Assembly (NCBI RefSeq): GCF_028867965.1
Contig: NZ_JAPQNT010000008.1
Coordinates: 62,001-126,000, forward strand
Origin: Flavobacterium sp. SUN046
GTDB lineage: Bacteria > Bacteroidota > Bacteroidia > Flavobacteriales > Flavobacteriaceae
DNA: 64,000 bases
Direction of reading: 5' to 3'
The translations under genes were made by a program, and so were the position numbers. How positions within the stretch are numbered: the first letter of the stretch is position 1; each line of letters begins with the position of its first letter. Under the pieces are notes generated by a model. That model saw only the letters and a list, made by a program, of their open reading frames with translations, ran no database searches and was not told where the DNA came from. This document shows, piece after piece, positions 46,220 through 54,792 of this stretch.

Positions 46220-46378
46220 TTATAATTTAATCGAGTAATATTTTCCATTTACGAGTAGAGCTTTAACACTCATTTTTATACAAATTCGTTTTACTTCAGC
46301 TGAAGTAAGTTTGTCAGCATCCTTCACTTTAAAGCTATATTTTGTTTTATCTTCTTGATGTTTAATTTTTATTTCCAT
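46220..46378 (-). CDS. Small hypothetical protein (52 aa)
   Basis: An ATG at 46378 opens a frame reading MEIKIKHQEDKTKYSFKVKD and ending GKYYSIKL. It starts four bases after the serine recombinase stop, which argues for one operon. It is strongly basic and has a beta-strand-like alternation; no family is known to me. Confidence 0.55.
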   Translation of the reverse strand: MEIKIKHQEDKTKYSFKVKDADKLTSAEVKRICIKMSVKALLVNGKYYSIKL

Positions 46379-46382
46379 AGCA

Positions 46383-46988
46383 TTAATTCTGTTTTTGAAG
46401 AATAGACATTACTTTCTTTACTGTATTTGGCGAAACGCTGGTAAGAGTTGCTACTTTTCTTAATGACAAATTCGGATTTGCTTTTAGCTCTTTTACCACC
46501 TTTTTATATTTTGTTAAAATTATTTCATCAGATTCAAAAGTATTTTTAACTCTGCCTTTATAAATGCCACGAAGCTTCGCTTGATAAATACCCTCTGCTT
46601 GTCTTTCCAACAAGGTAGTCCTCTCAAGTGAATTTATTTCACTAAGAACCGTGGTGATTAAATTAAAAATAGGATTTATTTTTCCATCAACGATGGATTC
46701 TAGACCCAGATTTTCAATCTTAACCACCACACCTCTATTTTGGAAAAAAGTTAATGTTTCAATCACGTTCAAAGTTGAACGACCAGCTCTTGACAAATCA
46801 TGGAATGTCACATAGTTTATACCAGTTTCAATTGCTTCAATAAGTTTTTTACCTTCTGGTCTTTCAGCAAATGGAATTGAACCACTGATGATGTCAATAA
46901 ATAAAGTTTCGTCTGGATGTGCCTTTGCTAATTGGCGTAGGTTAGTCTGTGATTTACTACTTTGGCGAATGTACCGTGCTTTATTCAT
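46383..46988 (-). CDS. Serine recombinase (resolvase/invertase family)
   Basis: The 201-residue protein has a serine-recombinase catalytic domain: ARYIRQSSKSQTNL with the nucleophile Ser, FHDLSRAGRSTLNVIETL (the D-x-x-R-x-x-R motif) and a long E-helix (EINSLERTTLLERQAEGIYQ). A C-terminal HTH (LSLRKVATLTSVSPNTVKKV) follows. Small resolvases of this size act on short inverted-repeat sites near their own gene. A candidate site lies 20-65 bases upstream. It could resolve cointegrates or invert a segment; no invertible region is apparent. Confidence 0.92.
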   Translation of the reverse strand: MNKARYIRQSSKSQTNLRQLAKAHPDETLFIDIISGSIPFAERPEGKKLIEAIETGINYVTFHDLSRAGRSTLNVIETLTFFQNRGVVVKIENLGLESIVDGKINPIFNLITTVLSEINSLERTTLLERQAEGIYQAKLRGIYKGRVKNTFESDEIILTKYKKVVKELKANPNLSLRKVATLTSVSPNTVKKVMSILQKQN

Positions 46989-47008
46989 AATTTTTGTTTT
47001 TTTTATCT

Positions 47009-47051
47009 AAAACTTGTGCAATATTAGGTTGGTGTATTTTGCACAAGTTTT
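47009..47051. promoter_or_regulatory. 13-bp inverted repeat, candidate recombinase site or operator
   Basis: AAAACTTGTGCAA (47009-47021) and TTGCACAAGTTTT (47039-47051) are perfect complements across 17 bases. TTTTGCACA recurs at 47111-47119, and a CTATG-TG-CATAG dyad sits at 47083-47094. The cluster lies directly upstream of the serine recombinase, as resolution (res) sites do. A T-run after the right arm means a terminator is the alternative. Confidence 0.55.
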
Positions 47052-47129
47052 TTTGTTGTATTACTTAATCATTTAACTTTCGCTATGTGCATAGTATGAT
47101 TATAATCTAATTTTGCACAGAATTGACAT

Positions 47130-47441
47130 TTACTTCCCTTCAATCCAATCTATAACATCTACTAACATGTCACAATAAGCACCTTCAAAAGTTTTTACTA
47201 CTTCACGGTTTTTATTGACAAATACAATTGTATAGTCATCAACCCATCTCAAACAAACTTTCACCCAGCCTTGGTGAGAAAGTCCATTAACTTGAAATGC
47301 CAGTCCACCTTGATACTCTTTGCTTTCACTTATTGCTGAAAAATTTCTTGCGCCCCAAGCCATTAATGCACTTCTATCACCATATTTAATTTGTTCAAGT
47401 ATCGTTTGTGCTATTTCCATTGTTCTGTCTGTAGTTTCCAT
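47130..47441 (-). CDS. Conserved mobile-element-associated protein (103 aa)
   Basis: The protein reads MALMAWGARNFSAISESKEY through QGGLAFQVNGLSHQGWVKVC and LRWVDDYTIVFVNKNREVV, ending MLVDVIDWIEGK. I recall near-identical small proteins in Bacteroidota conjugative and mobilisable elements; no function is established to my knowledge. It follows the upstream 107-residue gene after 16 bases, so the two are likely cotranscribed. Confidence 0.7.
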   Translation of the reverse strand: METTDRTMEIAQTILEQIKYGDRSALMAWGARNFSAISESKEYQGGLAFQVNGLSHQGWVKVCLRWVDDYTIVFVNKNREVVKTFEGAYCDMLVDVIDWIEGK

Positions 47442-47457
47442 TTTGTTTATTTTAATG

Positions 47458-47781
47458 TTAGTCTAAAGCTCCAAAGCTTCTAATAAATTCTTCTGTTGTT
47501 TTTGGATTCCAGTAGCTCTCGAATTGAATTGCAGTAACACAATTTGTTTTAATTAATTCAACTAGATGTTTGATTGATTGAACTCCAACTGTACCTTCTT
47601 TAGTCCAAACTTGGTTTATTCTAAAATCATTTCCTTTTGATTCTTCATGTAGTATTGCCAAACCAAATTCTCTTAAATTAAAATATGGTCTATAACCATT
47701 TGAATGAACTAACTGAAGAGTCAATCCTTTCAAATTTTCTTTGATTTCTTTCAATCCATCTTTAAATTCTATTGCCGTCAT
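47458..47781 (-). CDS. Hypothetical small protein (107 aa)
   Basis: The frame runs from MTAIEFKDGLKEIKENLKGL to TTEEFIRSFGALD. It has no signal or membrane segment, and I know no domain. Position, strand and 16-base spacing tie it to the 103-residue gene downstream. A divergent XRE regulator begins 138 bases away, so the pair may share a control region with it. Confidence 0.6.
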   Translation of the reverse strand: MTAIEFKDGLKEIKENLKGLTLQLVHSNGYRPYFNLREFGLAILHEESKGNDFRINQVWTKEGTVGVQSIKHLVELIKTNCVTAIQFESYWNPKTTEEFIRSFGALD

Positions 47782-47864
47782 AAAATCAAGTGTTACTTTA
47801 TTATTACACTACAAAGTAAAGCAGTATTTAATTATAAAACAAATAATACTTAATTTATTTTCAT

Positions 47865-47901
47865 AAAAATGAAGTATAACTTCATTTTTTGCATATATTT
47901 G
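47865..47901 (+). promoter_or_regulatory. Palindromic operator overlapping the XRE promoter
   Basis: AAAAATGAAGT (47865-47875) and ACTTCATTTTT (47879-47889) form an 11-bp inverted repeat around ATA. Directly after it TATATTTG (47894-47901) fits the -7 consensus, so the palindrome covers the -33 position. Autorepression by the XRE protein encoded at 47920 is the likely use. Confidence 0.6.
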
Positions 47902-47919
47902 TATTCTAAATAATAAAGT

Positions 47920-48198
47920 ATGGAAGTATTACGACTAAAAGAACTAATGAATCTAAAAGGAATAAGTAGGGAAGAATTATCTAATAAGGTTGGAGTATCA
48001 ACAACCACCATTAGTAATATAAATTCTGAGAAAAATTTGCCTACAATAAATCTGCTTCTACAAATAGCAGAAGCTTTGGATGTAGATATTAGGGAAATGT
48101 TTGTACCCACTAAAGGAAATTTAGTGGTTCAAAGTGAAGTTGATGAAGCTAAAGAACTATTGATAAAAAGTCTTAGGATTTTGGGAGGAAATAAATAA
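47920..48198 (+). CDS. XRE-family helix-turn-helix regulator
   Basis: The 92-residue protein has a clear N-terminal XRE HTH: LRLKELMNLKGISREELSNK, VGVSTTTISNINSEKNLPTI and LLLQIAEALDVDIREMF. The C-terminal part (VVQSEVDEAKELLIKSLRIL) is a short helical extension. It is divergent from the mobile-element pair and convergent with the seven-gene restriction operon, ending three bases from that operon's last stop. Such regulators often act as control proteins of restriction-modification genes, which is inference here. Confidence 0.9.
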   Translation: MEVLRLKELMNLKGISREELSNKVGVSTTTISNINSEKNLPTINLLLQIAEALDVDIREMFVPTKGNLVVQSEVDEAKELLIKSLRILGGNK

Positions 48199-48201
48199 TA
48201 T

Positions 48202-49284
48202 TTAATCTAAAATTTTTATCTTATTGACTTTAATTGTTTGACTATCAATGCTGAATTTAAAATGATTTTCTGTACTCTCAATCAAAGTAGAATTTCCATA
48301 ATGAAGCTGTCTATGATGGTTAGCACAAACGGTAATCAAATTATCAATTCCCAGAACGCCCTTTTTAAGTGTTGAGACTTGTTCAACATGATGTGTTTCT
48401 ATATATTTATCACCATTTGACTTGGTAAATGAATGTGGATTCATATTTAACGCTTCACATACTAAACATTTGAAATTTGTCATTCGTTTTACCTTTTGGG
48501 CAATTGAACCACGTTCAATGTATGAAGATATTCTCTGCTTCAACTCTGGAGATTTGTTTTTCATTTTATCTTCCAAAGTTTCTATATCATCAACATTGTC
48601 AGCTGTAGTGTCTCCAATAACATCTATAAAATCCAATAGGTCAAGTTCTTCTTTTTTTAACTCAATCATTAATGGAAATTTTGAAACAAACTTTTTTAGT
48701 TTCTTGTTGTTTGGGTTACGTTTTAATGCAAGTACCAGTAAATTATATACATTGTCAGAATTAAGATAATTAAAACCCTGTTGAGAAATTTTTTTATCTG
48801 TTGGCAATAAATTCTCAAGGATAACATTTCGGTTTGAAATTATAACTGGGCTTTTAAAGTAAATAATATCATCTTTATGAGCTTTGATGTTTCCTCCATC
48901 ATATTTTTTATAAAGGTTGTGTTTTGCTGTTCGAGGAAACCAACTATCAATTTCTGGAAATCCATAAAAGCCAATGATTGATTTTGCATTGTCATTTGAA
49001 TAATCACTACTAATGAAAAATACTATCTGAACATCTTTAGAATTTTCGACATCTGGTAGGCGGTTAAACATTGGAGTGTAACCGATATAATACCCATCTT
49101 CTTCACTGGGATAAATCTCATGTCCAAAATTTAAACTTTCGTGCATGTGACCATTATCCACTACATAATCATATTTTGATTTTTTTAAATCATTAACTTC
49201 TGGTTCATCAGCCCAATTATTACTATTCCATGAAATTGATGTAAGTATTCCGTAATTGATTATTATTGGTTGCTCATTTTCCAT
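48202..49284 (-). CDS. HNH endonuclease, last gene of the restriction operon
   Basis: The 360-residue protein has a C-terminal HNH domain: FKCLVCEALNM (Cys pair), ETHHVEQVSTLKKGVLGIDN (His-His), LITVCANHHRQLHYG (Asn, then Cys-x2-His-His). The N-terminal ~230 residues carry an unrecognised domain with GFPEIDSWFPRTAKHNLYKK and DDIIYFKSPVIIS, possibly a modified-base or DNA-binding module. HNH enzymes with such N-terminal domains often cut modified DNA. It is cotranscribed with the HEPN gene 11 bases upstream. Confidence 0.82.
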   Translation of the reverse strand: MENEQPIIINYGILTSISWNSNNWADEPEVNDLKKSKYDYVVDNGHMHESLNFGHEIYPSEEDGYYIGYTPMFNRLPDVENSKDVQIVFFISSDYSNDNAKSIIGFYGFPEIDSWFPRTAKHNLYKKYDGGNIKAHKDDIIYFKSPVIISNRNVILENLLPTDKKISQQGFNYLNSDNVYNLLVLALKRNPNNKKLKKFVSKFPLMIELKKEELDLLDFIDVIGDTTADNVDDIETLEDKMKNKSPELKQRISSYIERGSIAQKVKRMTNFKCLVCEALNMNPHSFTKSNGDKYIETHHVEQVSTLKKGVLGIDNLITVCANHHRQLHYGNSTLIESTENHFKFSIDSQTIKVNKIKILD

Positions 49285-49295
49285 AAAAAGGTCAA

Positions 49296-49790
49296 TTATT
49301 TTTTAACTTCAAGTAAATATGAATTTGCTATGTACAAAGCAAATTCTTTTAATTCCGCAATTGTAAATTCAATATGTAATCCTTGGGAGTGGTTATTTGA
49401 ATTAAAATCCTTAAGAATTACTCCAGTCCATTTGTTTAAACCACTCGAAATAGGTGTTATATGCTGATGTGAAATACCATTTCTAATTTTTCTCAATAAA
49501 TTATCTAAATTTCTGGGATTTGGAATATCTGGCTTTCCTTTTTCACTGTGTACACCTTCTTTAAACAAGAAATCTTTTTTAGAAATTACAGTTTTTACAA
49601 CATCAACATCGACAATTAAATCATCGAGAAACTTCATATTTCTATCTTTAGAGAACTCTTTTGGAAGTACTATCAAACTCAGAAGTGAATTCATTAATAA
49701 AGTTATTGTAAACTCACCCTCATAACTTTCAATTAATTCTTTTGTCCTTCTTATTATTTCTTTATCGTATTGACCAACAGGAATCCCCAT
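49296..49790 (-). CDS. HEPN-domain protein (putative RNase)
   Basis: The 164-residue protein is helical and contains LDNLLRKIRNGISHQHI, which holds the R-N-x3-H signature (R-x4-6-H) of HEPN ribonucleases, about residue 105-115. The opening IRRTKELIESYEGEFTITLL fits the HEPN/RiboL-PSP-type family. HEPN proteins act as RNA-cutting toxins or effectors in defence and toxin-antitoxin systems. The gene lies 18 bases after res and 11 before the HNH gene, so it belongs to the operon. No obvious antitoxin (MNT-type) gene is adjacent. Confidence 0.75.
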   Translation of the reverse strand: MGIPVGQYDKEIIRRTKELIESYEGEFTITLLMNSLLSLIVLPKEFSKDRNMKFLDDLIVDVDVVKTVISKKDFLFKEGVHSEKGKPDIPNPRNLDNLLRKIRNGISHQHITPISSGLNKWTGVILKDFNSNNHSQGLHIEFTIAELKEFALYIANSYLLEVKK

Positions 49791-49808
49791 ATTTTTATCT
49801 TTTAAATT

Positions 49809-52800
49809 TTAATTACCCAAAGCAAAATCCACCACATCACTAATTTCACTTGCAACTATCATTTCACTTCCAATAGCTTCAAAATGTTTTTTGCCACAAT
49901 CAATTTTAGCTAGTTCTTTTGGTCTTAAATCAAATAAACCAGTACTGCCTTTTGATTCTACAACAAAGAAAAGTTTTTCTTCGTTTTCATCTTTCCATAG
50001 TACAGCCCAATCTGGGTTGTATGTTCCAAGTGGTGTTTCAATAACGAACCAACTTGGTAATTTTGCATAAACCGAAATATTACTGCTATTCTCAAATTCT
50101 GTTGCTAAAGTTGATTCTACTGTCGAATCATAGACCACATAATTGTATGGTGATTTTTCACTGGTTTTTAGATTGCTTTTTAAGTAGCCAAACAATTCTT
50201 TGTTCTCAAATAATTCCTGACTATAACAATCTGAGTTTCCAATTTTCTTGTACTGGATTCCATCAATAATATGAACTCGCATTTGTTCATTGATAATATC
50301 AATGCAACCTTCAATGAATTTTTGCGGATTGACTTTAAAGTATTTCAGCTTCAAAGTTCCTGTCAAAATTTTGACAATTGATTTTCTGGTTAACTGAGTT
50401 TCATTTTGCAAATAACTTACAATATCTGGAAGATTTTCTACTTCACTATTTAGCTGGCTAACTTCAGTATTTGGAGTTTCTTTTGCATCAACACCACCAA
50501 CTGTAATACCAACTTTCACTTTGGTGTAAATTAGTTTACCACGTGTAATTTTTAAACTGTCATCAATCGATTTGATGCACTGGTTAATTAAACTATCTGA
50601 ATTAAAGTCAACTGAGAAAGTAGTTTTGAATTTAACTCGTTCCCATAATTCTTTAAATTCTGGACTGTCTAAAACTCGTTTATTGACTTTTACTAATTGC
50701 TTGTCAGCAGTGTTTTTTATATCTAATTTACCAGCAGTTTGTTTTAAAGTATTCAGAATTTGATTTACTACTTTTGGGTCTTCAGATAACGCTTCTGGGA
50801 GTTCAACATTGTCTTCTTTTAATGCAATTCTGAGTTTGTCTTGTACTTTTCCTTTGCTATCAATATATTCTTTTTCAATAAGGAAATTATAAAGTTCATT
50901 CGATTTTTCTTGACCTAAATAAACAATTTCGTCATCGATAATTTCAAGAACTACATCACCAAAACTATGACTTTCTAGTATTCCGAATGTAATACCTGTT
51001 TCCTTTTCTATTTCTTTTTGAAGATTGTAAACGAAATCTTTGTACGATTCTGAAGCCATTACTGTAAGTGTATTTACTTCGTGACCGTAAACACGTTCAC
51101 CATCTTGATTTACACAAAGTCGTAAACCACGACCAATTTCTTGTCTTCTTCTAATTTCAGAACCACCAGCATCTTTTAAAGTACATATTTGGAATACATT
51201 CGGATTATCCCATCCTTCTTTTAAAGCTGAATGTGAAAAAATAAATTTTACTCTTTTGAGATTATTTATACCGTCATAAAATGACAGTAAGGTTTCTTTG
51301 TCACGCATAATTAGATTAAAAGTATCCTCGTCATCTTTATTTGCCTTAACGTAACCATCTTTATCGGTTGATGAGTCTTTTAATTTTTTAGACTTTTTAT
51401 CAATTGAGAAATAGCCATTGTGAACATCTGAAGCGTTAACTTCTAAATCTTTTATATCCTTGAATAAATCTTGGTATTTTGGTTTTTTAATCAGCTTCAA
51501 ATATTCTTTTTCAAAAATTTGAGCATAGTCACCATTTACAGCATTTCCATCTTCATCATAAATTCGGTACTTGCTAACTGTATCAATAAAGAAAAGACTT
51601 AATACTTTTATTCCTTGTGGATTCAGTATTATTTCTTTGTCTAAATGTTCTTCAATTGTTTTACGAATCAAAGCCGTTTTGATTTGATGTTCATCAACAT
51701 CACCAATGGCTTCACCTAATTTGATTACCTCATCTTTACTGGTAAAATCTATGTATTCATTACCAGCAACGGCATAAATATCTTTGACTATATAACCTTC
51801 ATATTCATTTCTGCCCGTTATCTCTTCAAGAAAAGTATTTTGCTTTATATTTTTTACAACTTTACGTTGAATACTTCCGTTAGTAAATATATCAAGTTCA
51901 ATATCTGCTACTGGAAAACCTTTGCTCAATTTTACAGCCATTAATCGAATATAAGCTTGATTGTTTACACCTTCAGTTTGAACAGAACCAACTTCAATTT
52001 GTTTAACCAATTTTCTTTCATAAGCATCTACAGCATCAAGCTTATACATCATATTGATTTTCTCATCCTTCTTATGGGTTGCAGAATATCGTATGGTTGC
52101 CAACGGACTCAAACTTTGTACTGCCTTTTTTCTCAAAGGCGTACTCATAGTGGTTTGAGGTTCGTCAATTATAATTACTGGATTGGTATTTTTTATTAGG
52201 TCTAATGGTTTGTAACCTAATGAATCATTATAACGGTGAATAATATTTGCGGTTTTCTTTTCGTCTTCTGGATTTTCAAAACTTTTTGAGAAGGCATCAA
52301 TGTTAATTACCATGATTTCTAAACCATCATTGGTTGAAAAATCTCTAACCTCGTTTAACTTGCTACTATCGTATATGAAGAAATTGTAATTGAAGTTATC
52401 ATACAATTCTCTTAAATGTTCTTTGGTAATTTGTAACGATTTGTAAACTCCTTCTTTGATGGGAATTGATGGAACTACAATAATATGTTTTGAGAATCCG
52501 TATTTTTTATACAGTTCTACAATAGTTCTTAGGTAAACATACGTTTTACCTGTACCAGTTTCCATTTCAATAGTGAAATCTAAATTTTTTCTATCTATTT
52601 CATTTCGAGAAGACGGTTTTAAACCATTTCCCAATTGGATATATTGAATGTTTTCTAGTAGTTGTCCTTCTGTTAATGTAAGTCTGTTACCATATCCAAT
52701 ATCAGTAAACTCAAAGTTTTGCTGTTTGGCTAAAAACTCTGGCGAATAAACTGTAAAATTAGAATCACATGATTCCTGACCTTTAAAAATATCAACAATA

Positions 52801-52853
52801 GCATCAATTGCTTCTTGTTGGTATCCTAATGCACTATCAAATTGAATCTTCAT
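49809..52853 (-). CDS. res: Type III restriction enzyme Res subunit
   Basis: The 1014-residue protein is an SF2 translocase with a C-terminal nuclease. Walker A METGTGKTYVYLRTIVEL lies near residue 98-113, motif II is IIIDEPQTTMST, KEGWDNPNVFQICTL and RRRQEIGRGLRLCVN (motif VI) are clear. The PD-(D/E)xK site is at YNPDWAVL (Asp948) and VVESKGS (Glu966, Lys968). These match type III Res. It works with a Mod subunit, cutting some 25 bases from unmethylated asymmetric sites after ATP-driven signalling. It begins four bases after mod1. Confidence 0.93.
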   Translation of the reverse strand: MKIQFDSALGYQQEAIDAIVDIFKGQESCDSNFTVYSPEFLAKQQNFEFTDIGYGNRLTLTEGQLLENIQYIQLGNGLKPSSRNEIDRKNLDFTIEMETGTGKTYVYLRTIVELYKKYGFSKHIIVVPSIPIKEGVYKSLQITKEHLRELYDNFNYNFFIYDSSKLNEVRDFSTNDGLEIMVINIDAFSKSFENPEDEKKTANIIHRYNDSLGYKPLDLIKNTNPVIIIDEPQTTMSTPLRKKAVQSLSPLATIRYSATHKKDEKINMMYKLDAVDAYERKLVKQIEVGSVQTEGVNNQAYIRLMAVKLSKGFPVADIELDIFTNGSIQRKVVKNIKQNTFLEEITGRNEYEGYIVKDIYAVAGNEYIDFTSKDEVIKLGEAIGDVDEHQIKTALIRKTIEEHLDKEIILNPQGIKVLSLFFIDTVSKYRIYDEDGNAVNGDYAQIFEKEYLKLIKKPKYQDLFKDIKDLEVNASDVHNGYFSIDKKSKKLKDSSTDKDGYVKANKDDEDTFNLIMRDKETLLSFYDGINNLKRVKFIFSHSALKEGWDNPNVFQICTLKDAGGSEIRRRQEIGRGLRLCVNQDGERVYGHEVNTLTVMASESYKDFVYNLQKEIEKETGITFGILESHSFGDVVLEIIDDEIVYLGQEKSNELYNFLIEKEYIDSKGKVQDKLRIALKEDNVELPEALSEDPKVVNQILNTLKQTAGKLDIKNTADKQLVKVNKRVLDSPEFKELWERVKFKTTFSVDFNSDSLINQCIKSIDDSLKITRGKLIYTKVKVGITVGGVDAKETPNTEVSQLNSEVENLPDIVSYLQNETQLTRKSIVKILTGTLKLKYFKVNPQKFIEGCIDIINEQMRVHIIDGIQYKKIGNSDCYSQELFENKELFGYLKSNLKTSEKSPYNYVVYDSTVESTLATEFENSSNISVYAKLPSWFVIETPLGTYNPDWAVLWKDENEEKLFFVVESKGSTGLFDLRPKELAKIDCGKKHFEAIGSEMIVASEISDVVDFALGN

Positions 52854-52857
52854 AATA

Positions 52858-54789
52858 TTAAATACTTTTTATTTCGTGAATACCAAATCTTTTTAAAGTT
52901 TGTACCGCATTGGTTTTTTCAACATCTGTTAATCCTGAATCCTTAAAAATAACTCTACAAGATTCTGGATTGATTTCTTGTTTCAAAGTTCCAATTCCTT
53001 CTGCCACTTTGTTGGTTATTCCATCAGCTAGACAAATGAATAATGCTCCATAACCTACGTTGAATACTTTCTTACCTTCAATCATTTTTTCTTCAATAGG
53101 TAAGGTTAAATCCAAACCATATTTTAAAAGTATTTCAAATAGTACATCTTCTTCAGTACGGTCAGTTTTGATGTTGTCTTGACTATCAAAAAGACTTTGT
53201 TCTAAATTATCTGGATTGCCATCCCAACCTTTTATATTTGAGCTGTCAAGTTTAAATACTTTGAATCCTAAGTCTAAAATTTTTCCTTTTTCTGGATTTT
53301 CATTAGTAATTTTTTTTCCAGCTCTACGAATTCGTTCTTTACCTAATTCTGATAGTAAATGTGGCTTCTTTATTTCGTCAAGGAATTTTATAGCATTCTC
53401 AATAGTTTTTCTAGATGTCGAATCCGCAGTATTTAAACTCATGTCTAGGTTTTCAGGTAATTGGACTAAAATTAATTTACGTTTGGTGTCTTCTTTTTCA
53501 TTTAATTCAAAAACAGCCTGTGCAAGACCTGCAGAACCACTAAAAAAATCAAGTATGATGTCATCATCCTGAAGAGTTGCAAGCTTTATTAAAGATTTTA
53601 ATAGTCGCATTGGTTTAGGGTTATCAAATAAACCTTCTCTATTCATTAATCTTTGTAATTCAGCGGAACCCTCTTGGTTATGTCCAAATTTATCATGAGT
53701 AAAAAAATTAATAGCCGCTTGTCCTGATTTTACAGCTTCATCTAAATAAACTTTGATTCGCGGATATCCTGAACCATTATCAGTCCAATGAACTCGTCCT
53801 TGAACTTTGTGTTCTTCAAACGATTCTGCATTTCCATACCATACTTCATTATATACCGTACCATTGATTGTTGTTAAAGCATAACTACTGCCGCCACGAC
53901 CAATTGCAGCTTTCCATGGGTTAGATGTCCAACCACCTCTTGGGTCATTATCAGGATTTGTATAGTCGGCTATTCTTGATTGTGAAAGAGGTAATCCATA
54001 ATAAGTTTTTTCTCTTTTAAGAACTTCCGAGCTTTTAGCATAAACTAAAATATTTTCAGAAACTTTTGCAATCATTTTTGTTTTATCATTAGGCTGATTA
54101 TGTCTTCGTCTCCAAGCTATTTGGGCTTCAAAATTTGATTCTCCGAAAATTTCATCACATATTTTTCTGAGATTATCATTTTCATTATCATCAATACTAA
54201 TGAAGATAACCCCATCATCTTTCAAAATATTCCTCGCTAATTTTAATCTTGGATACATCATGTTCAACCAATTAGAATGGTAACGACCTTCACTTTCCGA
54301 ATTGGTTGTTAATTTGTTTCCTTCATCATCAATTTGACCCGTAATTTGTTGATAATTTTTTAAATTGTCTTTGTAATTATCTTTATAGACAAAGTCTTTC
54401 CCAGTGTTGTATGGCGGGTCAATGTATATCATCTTCACCTTATTATTATAACTTTTTTGCAACAACTTTAGTACTTCAAGATTATCACCTTCTATATATA
54501 AATTTTCGGTAGTATCCCAATTTACGCTTTCTTCTTTTGCTGGTCTTAATGTTCCAGTACTTGGTTTGTGAGCCTCTCTTCGAGCTTTTGCCTTTCCAGC
54601 CCAAGTAAAACGATAGTACTCTTCTTCGGTTTCTATTTCGTCTCCAAACACTTGCTTAAATGCTTCAAAATCTATTTTATTTTCTGTTATAAGTTCAGGA
54701 AATAATTCTTTCAGTTTAGTAATGTTATCTTGTAAAATGTCTTTACTTATCGTTAATTCATCGCCCACTTTAATTTGTTCTATAGCCAT
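52858..54789 (-). CDS. mod: Type III DNA methyltransferase Mod (copy 1)
   Basis: The 643-residue protein has the beta-class order of motifs: motif IV MIYIDPPYNTGKD at about 120-132 (DPPY), then the target-recognition region, then motif I ILDFFSGSAGLAQAV at about 412-425. The N-terminus (residues 55-130) and the last ~145 residues are nearly identical to the upstream paralogue, whereas the central ~135-500 are not. The C-terminal GWDGNPDNLEQSLFDSQDN block is the Mod-Res dimer region. It would provide one of two DNA specificities to the shared Res. Three bases separate the two mods. Confidence 0.93.
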   Translation of the reverse strand: MAIEQIKVGDELTISKDILQDNITKLKELFPELITENKIDFEAFKQVFGDEIETEEEYYRFTWAGKAKARREAHKPSTGTLRPAKEESVNWDTTENLYIEGDNLEVLKLLQKSYNNKVKMIYIDPPYNTGKDFVYKDNYKDNLKNYQQITGQIDDEGNKLTTNSESEGRYHSNWLNMMYPRLKLARNILKDDGVIFISIDDNENDNLRKICDEIFGESNFEAQIAWRRRHNQPNDKTKMIAKVSENILVYAKSSEVLKREKTYYGLPLSQSRIADYTNPDNDPRGGWTSNPWKAAIGRGGSSYALTTINGTVYNEVWYGNAESFEEHKVQGRVHWTDNGSGYPRIKVYLDEAVKSGQAAINFFTHDKFGHNQEGSAELQRLMNREGLFDNPKPMRLLKSLIKLATLQDDDIILDFFSGSAGLAQAVFELNEKEDTKRKLILVQLPENLDMSLNTADSTSRKTIENAIKFLDEIKKPHLLSELGKERIRRAGKKITNENPEKGKILDLGFKVFKLDSSNIKGWDGNPDNLEQSLFDSQDNIKTDRTEEDVLFEILLKYGLDLTLPIEEKMIEGKKVFNVGYGALFICLADGITNKVAEGIGTLKQEINPESCRVIFKDSGLTDVEKTNAVQTLKRFGIHEIKSI

Positions 54790-54792
54790 AAC

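Noticed and set aside
46383..47060. Phase-variable invertible promoter controlled by the serine recombinase
   Set aside because: Only one long inverted repeat with a 17-base spacer is visible; there is no promoter segment between distant inverted copies.
53216..53572. Plus-strand ORF of 118 codons
   Set aside because: It lies antisense to the conserved end of mod1, and a matching shadow occurs in mod2, as expected from the duplicated coding sequence.
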